Source: Nanobdellota archaeon
GTDB taxonomy: Archaea; Nanoarchaeota; Nanoarchaeia; Woesearchaeales; GW2011-AR9
Assembly (NCBI GenBank): GCA_002687775.1
Contig: NZBF01000006.1
Location: 1-6,675 of the forward strand
Direction of reading: 5' to 3'
DNA length: 6,675 bases
In this document: piece after piece, positions 6,120 through 6,675 of the stretch
Layout of the letters: every line of letters starts with the position of its first letter
Position numbering within the stretch: position 1 is the stretch's first letter
Notes under the pieces: generated by a model
The model's input: the letters and a program-made list of their open reading frames with translations, nothing else
The model's database searches: none
Told to the model about the DNA's origin: nothing
Position numbers and translations under genes: made by a program

Positions 6120-6675
6120 TTGTGGACTCTTTTTACAGTAAAAGTGCTGTTTCTTGTGGTCCTGATGGCTGCTGCGTCTACTCCAAGCTCTGCTAATGCT
6201 GGAGTATTTTCTTTTGTATCAAACTTGTTTAAATCATCAAAGATTGAATTCTCACAAACCGCAAGTGTTTATAATTCCCAAACAATTCCTGTCTTACGTG
6301 CAGCACTCAACATTGACCCAAATCCTTCAAAAGGTGGCGGTGACATAATTATAGTTGACGATGAAGCGCTTCTTTCTGAAATCGGTCCGTCAGGAACAAT
6401 TGCTGAAATTGAAGAGAGGCCTGCATCGTCTGATCAGATTAGTATTTATGTAGTGCGTGAAGGAGATTCACTTTCACAAATTGCAAAAATGTTTAGTGTT
6501 TCAACGAATACTATTATTTGGGCAAATGATATTAAAAGAGGGTCATTCATAACTCCTGGACAAACACTTATCATCTTACCTATTACAGGAGTGCGCCATA
6601 GCGTAGTAAAAGGTGAGACTGTAAAAAGTATTACAAAGAAATATGGAGGTGATTACGACGAAATATTGGGATACA
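6120..6675 (+). CDS. Exported LysM-repeat protein, N-terminal part (runs off the right edge); likely cell-wall hydrolase
   Basis: 185 codons are visible from a TTG at 6120; the C-terminus is missing. A hydrophobic segment (residues 4-19, VKVLFLVVLMAAAS) and S-A-N-A before Gly28 form a signal peptide, so the protein is exported. A variable linker follows to about residue 108. The first LysM domain is at about 111-154 (YVVREGDSLSQIAKMF, then TPGQTLIILP), and a second begins at about 159 (RHSVVKGETVKSITKKY) and is cut by the edge. LysM domains bind the N-acetylglucosamine of peptidoglycan. In related bacteria a pair like this usually precedes an M23 endopeptidase domain, which would lie outside the window. 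The start is uncertain. No ATG exists in any frame between the promoter and 6165, and 6165 would cut into the signal peptide. The frame is open upstream to a TAG at 6015, and the sequence just before 6120 encodes R-N-Q-A-K, which would make a good charged n-region. Translation from a non-AUG codon upstream therefore remains possible. Confidence 0.85.
   Translation, partial: MWTLFTVKVLFLVVLMAAASTPSSANAGVFSFVSNLFKSSKIEFSQTASVYNSQTIPVLRAALNIDPNPSKGGGDIIIVDDEALLSEIGPSGTIAEIEERPASSDQISIYVVREGDSLSQIAKMFSVSTNTIIWANDIKRGSFITPGQTLIILPITGVRHSVVKGETVKSITKKYGGDYDEILGY

Noticed and set aside
1..6675. CRISPR arrays, tRNA or rRNA genes, insertion sequences
   Set aside because: I saw no regularly spaced repeats, no cloverleaf or rRNA-like sequence, and no transposase or terminal inverted repeats with target duplications. 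The only repeats are the short ones listed.

Overview
The window is AT-rich and densely coded. It looks like a piece of a Candidate Phyla Radiation (Patescibacteria, Parcubacteria-like) chromosome. The hints are a shortened UvrD/PcrA helicase whose motif III reads GDVDQNIYSWRGA, genes packed with gaps of 4 bases or a 4-base overlap, no Shine-Dalgarno sequences, and a run of exported proteins with little similarity to anything outside that group. The lineage is an inference from protein style and memory, not from a search. TGA is used as an ordinary stop, so the standard bacterial code applies.

There are two groups of genes on the minus strand and one gene on the plus strand. Reading the minus strand from right to left, 5889-3171 holds a UvrD/PcrA-type DNA helicase followed 4 bases later by rsmA, the 16S rRNA dimethyladenosine transferase. 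This is a housekeeping repair/ribosome-maturation pair. After an 82-base gap with a strong inverted repeat and an extended -10 box comes a second minus-strand group, 3088 to beyond base 1. It encodes three consecutive exported or membrane-anchored proteins: a membrane-anchored protein with thrombospondin type 3-like calcium-binding repeats, a 570-residue exported protein of unknown family with six cysteines, and a third signal-peptide protein cut by the left edge. They are joined by an ATGA overlap and a 4-base gap, so they are probably co-translated parts of one cell-surface system. A type IV secretion/pilus-like locus is my best guess, and unproven.

On the right, a 230-base divergent intergenic region (5890-6119) carries a plus-strand sigma70-type promoter and a leader with two possible hairpins. 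It leads into a plus-strand exported LysM-repeat protein cut by the right edge. That gene has no ATG where one is expected.

The points most worth a second look are the exported three-gene cassette and its 570-residue protein, the nested inverted repeats before it, the AAAGTT-type repeat inside rsmA, the missing ATG of the LysM gene, and the lack of Shine-Dalgarno sequences at all six starts.
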